The position numbers and the translations under genes are program-made. Positions 33,206 to 36,490 of a stretch of DNA of 36,490 nucleotides are shown here, one piece after another (position 1 is the first letter of the stretch; the number at the start of each line of letters is the position of its first letter). The DNA lies in NCBI RefSeq assembly GCF_019352175.1, contig NZ_JACBYI010000057.1:1-36490 (forward strand). Direction: 5' to 3'. The notes beneath the pieces are model-generated. The model saw nothing but the letters and a program-made list of their open reading frames with translations. It ran no database searches and was not told the origin of the DNA. This stretch comes from Paenibacillus sp. S150. GTDB lineage: Bacteria; Bacillota; Bacilli; Paenibacillales; Paenibacillaceae.

Positions 33206-33946
33206 ATGACAGGCTTAATTGCCAACGAAAGCATGAAAATATACAGCCGGAAGCTTACATGGATTCTGCTGCTGCTGTTTGCCGTCACCGTAGGCTCATC
33301 TGTCGTGGGCAAAGTCAGCAACACGGATACAATAGATTGGCGGGCTGAGACAGCACAGCTTATCCGGCAGAACGAAGAACGCCTAAAAATCACGGAGCTG
33401 TCTCTGATGCTGCGTGCCAACGCTGAAAACAAGCTACAAATAGCCGAATATCGTTTGCAGCACGATATACCTGCTCCCTCCGGTAATCCGTAGTCGGCTC
33501 TGTTGGCCTTCTCCGGCTTAATCGAAATGGTTGCGGTTTTTGGCAATCATCATTGCTGCGGATGCGGTGGCCGGGGAATATACGGCCGGAACGATGAAGC
33601 TCCTGCTGATCCGCCCGCACAGCCGTACGGCCATTCTGTTTTCAAAATATATCGCTGTGTCCCTCTTTGCCATCGCTATGCTGTCTCTGTTGGTTATGTG
33701 CGGTTATACGGCAAACGCTTTGTTTTATGGATTTGGCAGCATCCACACTGCTGATTTATTCTTGAACCAGCAGGGACAAATTGTACAGCAGAATGTTATG
33801 ATGCAGGCAATCAAGATGTACGGGTTAAGTATTTTCCCGGTCATAGGCTATGCAACCCTTGCCTTCGCTGTATCGACGGTTTTGCGGAACAGTGCTCTGG
33901 CGGTCGGAAGCTCGCTGTTTATTATGATAGCGAACGTGAGAAGAGA
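33206..33946 (+). pseudogene. decayed ABC-2 type permease, partner of the broken ATPase
   Basis: The start MTGLIANESMKIYSRKLTWILLLLF has GGAGGAG before it, inside the ATPase remnant. Three lesions are visible. A TAG stop at 33491 interrupts a frame that then reads SALLAFSGLIEMVAVF. A base lost from a T-run near 33535-33541 shifts it to LAIIIAADAVAGEYTAGTMKLLLIRP, which is the conserved part of this permease family. The end is missing: after SSLFIMIANV (about 33937) the sequence runs into a terminator. Several hydrophobic segments remain recognisable, such as YIAVSLFAIAMLSLLVMCGY. Confidence 0.8.
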
Positions 33947-33977
33947 CCGCAGCTGTATGCTCCTGCGGCCCTTTTTT
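33947..33977 (+). terminator. terminator of the decayed ABC operon
   Basis: CCGCAG pairs with CTGCGG around a 10-nt loop, then CCC and TTTTTT. It directly follows the truncated permease, which suggests that the deletion removed the gene end but kept the operon terminator. Confidence 0.75.
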
Positions 33978-34012
33978 ACAAGCTGTCTGTTTCCTTCCGT
34001 CTGCACATGTTG

Positions 34013-34582
34013 TCAAAACACTTTTTTCTGGTCTTTAGTATCTATTATAATCTGCACCGACTCCTTGAACCGCAGCGCATGCACAATCTCCCGCTCCCGC
34101 AGGAACTTCAGGCTGTCCTGCAGATCCACATCATCGGTCATGTCGATCAGCCACTGGTATGTAGCCCGGGCCTTCTCTTCAGCGGCGATGTCCTCGTAGA
34201 GATCGGCGAGCGGATCGCCCTTGGCAGCAATATAGGCTGCGGTGAACGGAACGCCCGATGAATTGGTATAAAATAATGCATGGTCACGCTGTGCATAGTT
34301 CGGTCCAAGTCCGGCAGCCTCCAGCTCGCTGATTGATGCGTCCTTTGTCAGCTTGTAGATCATGGTGGCAATCATTTCCAGGTGGGCAAATTCCTCAGTT
34401 GAAATATCCGTTAACACACCGATTACTTTATCCGGAATGGCGTACCGCTGATTCATATACCGCAGCGCCGCCGCCAGTTCCCCGTCCGCTCCCCCGTACT
34501 GCTCCATCAAATAACGCGCCATCCGTACGTCGCATTTGCCGACACGCACCGGATATTGCAGTTTTTTCTCATATATCCACAT
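34013..34582 (-). CDS. cotJC: spore coat protein CotJC (manganese-catalase family)
   Basis: This 189-residue ferritin-like four-helix protein is homologous to manganese catalases, usually with weak or no shown catalase activity, and is a spore coat component. Conserved features are MWIYEKKLQYPVRV at the start, LTDISTEEFAHLEMIATMIYKL with the Glu and His metal ligands, and DIAAEEKARATYQWLI. The start at 34582 has AGGAGGGAG in front and gives the usual length; an ATG 60 bp upstream is not supported. It is the third gene of cotJABC, but here separated from cotJB by a 164-bp spacer with a direct repeat. Confidence 0.93.
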   Translation of the reverse strand: MWIYEKKLQYPVRVGKCDVRMARYLMEQYGGADGELAAALRYMNQRYAIPDKVIGVLTDISTEEFAHLEMIATMIYKLTKDASISELEAAGLGPNYAQRDHALFYTNSSGVPFTAAYIAAKGDPLADLYEDIAAEEKARATYQWLIDMTDDVDLQDSLKFLREREIVHALRFKESVQIIIDTKDQKKVF

Positions 34583-34635
34583 TCGGGAACTCTCCCTCCT
34601 AAAAGTTTGTAAGATAAGCAGCTTTGAATTGGCTT

Positions 34636-34742
34636 CGTACAAACTCGCTTCAAAAGCCTGCGCTTAAGCTTTGTGAGCATATCCCTCCTGAAGGCGCCTC
34701 GTACAAAGCTCCCTTCAGAAACCCGTGCTTAAGCTTTCGCTC
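34636..34742. repeat. duplicated ~40-bp segment between cotJB and cotJC
   Basis: A segment with the common words CGTACAAA, CTTCA, then CC and GCTTAAGCTTT occurs at about 34637-34676 and again at about 34698-34739. Each ends in the restriction-like palindrome TTAAGCTT. Minus-strand cotJ transcripts run through both copies. Confidence 0.65.
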
Positions 34743-34746
34743 CCGG

Positions 34747-35013
34747 CTACACCTGCCACGGCCAGGGAGGCTGATTCCATTCCCATGGACATTTGGAGTA
34801 AGCGCGTCCGAAATTCTGCAGCGGACCGTACAGCTCCTGGAACTGGTTCGCCAGCTTGGTGCGCTCCTGAGTGAGCTGGTTAAACTGCTCGATGGCTTTT
34901 AAATCCTCCAGATGGGTATCCAGATACAGGTTCAGCTCCACCAGCGCAAAATCGAGAACCTGCAGCTGCTCCAGCAGCTCGTAGTAGCGGGGCTCGCAAG
35001 GATTTGCTTCCAT
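34747..35013 (-). CDS. cotJB: spore coat protein CotJB
   Basis: This 88-residue protein shows the CotJB pattern: CEPRYYELLEQLQVLDFALVELNLYLDTHLEDLKAI, and the ending GRAYSKCPWEWNQPPWPWQV, which is very characteristic. It is thought to assemble with CotJA and CotJC into the spore coat in the mother cell. It starts 2 bp after cotJA ends, so it is translated from the same mRNA. A GGAGGGAAG sequence precedes the ATG. Confidence 0.95.
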   Translation of the reverse strand: MEANPCEPRYYELLEQLQVLDFALVELNLYLDTHLEDLKAIEQFNQLTQERTKLANQFQELYGPLQNFGRAYSKCPWEWNQPPWPWQV

Positions 35014-35015
35014 GC

Positions 35016-35231
35016 CTACTTCCCTCCCTTGGCTTTGGATTCATACGGGCTGAACAGGGCAGGCCACAGCGTACCCGCTTTAAGCGCTTCGGGCAAAGTG
35101 AACTGCGGCAGATTCGGCGGCTGGAAAGTGATGAATTGATTAGGCGGCACAACATACGTTTTGAACGGTACCGGCGGACACGGATCGAACGGTCCCCTAA
35201 AAGGGTGGTATACCCTTTCTTGTGCTTCCAT
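35016..35231 (-). CDS. cotJA: spore coat-associated protein CotJA
   Basis: This 71-residue protein is rich in Pro and aromatic residues: YHPFRGPFDPCPPVPFKTYVVPPNQFITFQPPNLPQF, then PEALKAGTLWPALFSPYE, the CotJA signature. It is the first gene of cotJABC, preceded by AAAAAAAGGAGG. In B. subtilis the operon is sigma-E dependent; I could not place a convincing sigma-E promoter in the 98-bp spacer upstream. Confidence 0.94.
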   Translation of the reverse strand: MEAQERVYHPFRGPFDPCPPVPFKTYVVPPNQFITFQPPNLPQFTLPEALKAGTLWPALFSPYESKAKGGK

Positions 35232-35329
35232 ATTTATTGTCCTCCTTTTTTTCCGGATTCCTATGTTATAACGCTGGAGATTACCTCTCTAATAAATTTA
35301 TGACAACCAAGCGCTTAATAAAACGTTAT

Positions 35330-35647
35330 TTACGAATTAATTGCATCATGAGTAGTTGCTACAGGTTTCTCCGTATATCCTCGACAGTCAATCTGATGAT
35401 TGACGACAAAATCTGTTTGCTCGTCACCGAGTATTTTTATATTCCGCTGCTCGAGTTCCCGCCGCAGGCGATAGATTTCCTTCGTGATCTGATCCAAAAT
35501 ATGTTGCCCTGCCATTAGGTAAGCTCGTCTCATTACATTGGTCGAGTACTCAATTTCGGTTAAGCTCTTCTGGACCATCATTTCCATATACGGCAGCAAG
35601 ATATAGTCACGGAGCATGGTCCGCTCATCCATTGTCATGTTACTCAT
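35330..35647 (-). CDS. conserved hypothetical protein, 105 residues
   Basis: I do not recognise a named family. The protein is mostly helical and hydrophilic: MSNMTMDERTMLRDYILLPY, MEMMVQKSLTEIEYSTNVMR, RAYLMAGQHILDQITKEIYR, LRRELEQRNIKILGDEQTD, then a polar tail. It has no signal peptide or membrane segment. Its ATG overlaps the stop codon of the upstream small gene as ATGA, so translation is probably coupled. The cotJ operon starts 98 bp downstream on the same strand, which hints at expression during sporulation but does not prove it. Confidence 0.75.
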   Translation of the reverse strand: MSNMTMDERTMLRDYILLPYMEMMVQKSLTEIEYSTNVMRRAYLMAGQHILDQITKEIYRLRRELEQRNIKILGDEQTDFVVNHQIDCRGYTEKPVATTHDAINS

Positions 35648-35835
35648 ACCGCAGCTCTCACAGGCCGCCAGGACAAAATGTTGGAAGCCAAGAACACCCG
35701 GGGCGCTCCAGTAGACAGGCAGGTCGCCCGGATACGTCCGTCACGGATGCCGAGGATATCAATCCTGCGCTGCGTGATCTTGCCCGCCTTGTCCAGGTAT
35801 ATAATTTCTACGATTTGCCCAATAGCTATTCTCAT
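35644..35835 (-). CDS. small WYL-like protein, 63 residues
   Basis: The sequence MRIAIGQIVEIIYLDKAGKI, TQRRIDILGIRDGRIRATCL, STGAPRVFLASNILSWRPV resembles the ligand-binding core of WYL-domain proteins (I-YLD-KG-IT-R, then a C-L-RG-PR-F---NI--W-PV pattern), without a DNA-binding domain. GGAGG precedes the ATG at 35835; an ATG at 35862 would place this ribosome binding site inside the gene. It overlaps the next gene by 4 bp (ATGA). A stand-alone WYL-like module this small may bind a small nucleotide or nucleic acid; this is inference. Confidence 0.7.
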   Translation of the reverse strand: MRIAIGQIVEIIYLDKAGKITQRRIDILGIRDGRIRATCLSTGAPRVFLASNILSWRPVRAAV

Positions 35836-35894
35836 GACTGATCGCCTCCAAAATAGGAACATTTGTTTGCATTATATTCCAGATGCTCAGTTTT

Positions 35895-36145
35895 TAGCAA
35901 TGGTTTGATTTGCCACAGAACACAAAAAAGCCCGCCGACCAGTTAAGGTTGACGGGCTGCTTTGTGTACGCTCTAAATTCAAATCGCTCCCGGATAAAAC
36001 GGCCACCAGTTATCTTAACGCTCTCTGGGAAGTACCCTTCAACGATACCGCCATAATCTACTAATCCGCATGCTTGTTCGTCGTCGGGCCGGAACCATAC
36101 TTATCTTGGACTGCGCTGTATAGGTTGAACTTGTAATTTTTCTAT
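35895..36145 (-). pseudogene. possible gene remnant in two frames
   Basis: On the minus strand one frame reads KNYKFNLYSAVQDKYGSGPTTNKHAD then stop. An overlapping frame continues from the same place as RPDDEQACGLVDYGG, IVEGYFPESVKITGGRFIR and ERFEFRAYTKQPVN. Both look protein-like and neither has a start, so a frameshifted end of a lost gene is plausible. The second frame runs into a terminator-like hairpin at 35924-35958. I do not recognise the family. Confidence 0.3.
35924..35958 (-). terminator. minus-strand rho-independent terminator
   Basis: AGCCCG and GACC pair with GGTT and CGGGCT around a 6-nt loop, with six Ts following on the minus strand. It would end a minus-strand gene coming from the right, of which only the remnant at 35895-36145 is left. 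Confidence 0.7.
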
Positions 36146-36299
36146 TTAGGATTGGCCGTGACTCCAGAGAATGCTTGGACTTCCCGCCGCTGCCCGTCTG
36201 CAGATTTCTTGATGTATAACACTGTTTGCGGTGGAAATCCGCAGACAAAGGCAGACGCCTCCGCTCCTGCAGTCCCCCAATTCCCTTCCGCCGCTTTTT

Positions 36300-36380
36300 C
36301 ACCAGCCGTAATTAGTGGTAAAAAGGAACACTAATCCAATGCATTCGGATACTGGACCAGCCTTAGTGGGAAAAAGTACA
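36300..36380. repeat. paired palindromic repeat, second unit truncated
   Basis: ATTAGTG-N11-CACTAAT at 36311-36335 is followed by a ~28-bp spacer (GCATTCGGATACTGGACCAG) and a second copy, TTAGTGGGAAAAAGTA, that stops at about 36380. The same pair with a similar spacer is complete at 16275-16350, so the second unit here is interrupted, probably by the adjacent IS. Confidence 0.65.
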
Positions 36381-36490
36381 GGCCTGTTGATTATCCAAAA
36401 AAAGGTAGCAAAAAGGCCGCTCATTCGGTAAAGTGTTTGTACTCCACAAACATCCGAAACGAGGCGACCTCATGAAAAAGTCTACTTCAA
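36381..36490 (+). mobile_element. left end of an insertion sequence running off the window
   Basis: The palindromic repeat breaks off near 36380 and unrelated DNA begins (GGCCTGTTGATTATCC), leading within 90 bp to a start codon. The exact terminal repeat cannot be confirmed without the other end. The element type is unknown. Confidence 0.4.
36472..36490 (+). CDS. partial CDS at the right edge, probable transposase
   Basis: ATGAAAAAGTCTACTTCAA encodes MKKSTS and then leaves the window. A GAGGCGAC sequence about 5-12 bp upstream could serve as ribosome binding site. The position at the break of a dispersed repeat suggests a transposase. Six codons are too few to name a family. Confidence 0.35.

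Noticed and set aside
32632..33348. Intact 238-residue ABC ATPase
   Set aside because: The last ~55 residues are out-of-frame translation of the permease start; the conserved sequence ends at a frameshift.
34560..34690. Short minus-strand ORF starting MLTKLKRRLL behind GGAGGGAT between cotJB and cotJC
   Set aside because: It overlaps the cotJC start in another frame, consists largely of the duplicated segment and has no recognisable product. A leader role cannot be excluded.
35232..35329. Sigma-E promoter for cotJABC
   Set aside because: A GTCATAAAT sequence is present on the minus strand, but no CATA-type -10 box lies at the required distance.

Overview
The window looks like a chromosomal segment of a Paenibacillus-type Firmicute. 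The evidence is a YesM/YesN two-component pair beside an LplABC-type sugar importer, a complete cotJABC spore-coat cluster, a large SLH-anchored surface protein, strong AGGAGG-type ribosome binding sites with several TTG and GTG starts, and moderately GC-rich coding DNA with AT-rich spacers. Both edges seem to be cut through insertion sequences: the first 9 codons of a probable IS110-family transposase on the left, and the first codons of an unidentified probable transposase on the right.

Layout. 1-435: IS110-like start and its long, highly structured upstream region, then a TTCG/TTTG microsatellite. 436-13556: a galactoside-use locus, almost all on the minus strand. In transcription order it holds a GH2 beta-galactosidase (with a divergent AraC regulator), sensor kinase yesM, response regulator yesN, importer genes lplB-lplC-lplA, and a GH35 beta-galactosidase. 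Terminators separate yesMN from lplBCA, and lplA from the GH35 gene. 13557-17257: CapA-type protein, SAM methyltransferase, and more than 1 kb of non-coding repeats, including two copies of a 154-bp element with 15-bp terminal inverted repeats. 17258-19751: a two-gene oxidoreductase operon divergent from an HxlR regulator, with a palindromic operator candidate between them. 19752-26367: a decayed TetR remnant and two paralogous FapA/DUF342 genes, each behind the same sigma-A-like promoter and a cyclic-di-GMP-I (GEMM-I) riboswitch; an SDR and an ArsR-type regulator lie between them. 27021-30998: a 1325-residue surface protein with a GON-like domain, Ig-like repeats, four FIVAR-type repeats, fibronectin III and SLH domains, preceded by a translationally overlapping 21-residue leader ORF. 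31277-32382: a tiny Ser/Arg-rich basic protein facing a Ser/Thr kinase. 32632-33977: a decayed two-gene ABC transporter operon that still has its terminator. 34013-35835: cotJC, cotJB, cotJA and two small coupled genes. 35836-36490: gene debris, dispersed palindromic repeats and the right-hand IS.

How the genes fit together (inference). YesM/YesN probably sense an extracellular oligosaccharide and switch on lplBCA; the imported galactoside would be cut by the GH2 and GH35 enzymes. The AraC regulator probably controls the GH2 gene through two direct repeats 21 bp apart. The duplicated riboswitch-fapA units are a direct link to c-di-GMP signalling, that is, to motility, surface or biofilm decisions. 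No tRNA, rRNA or CRISPR array was seen.
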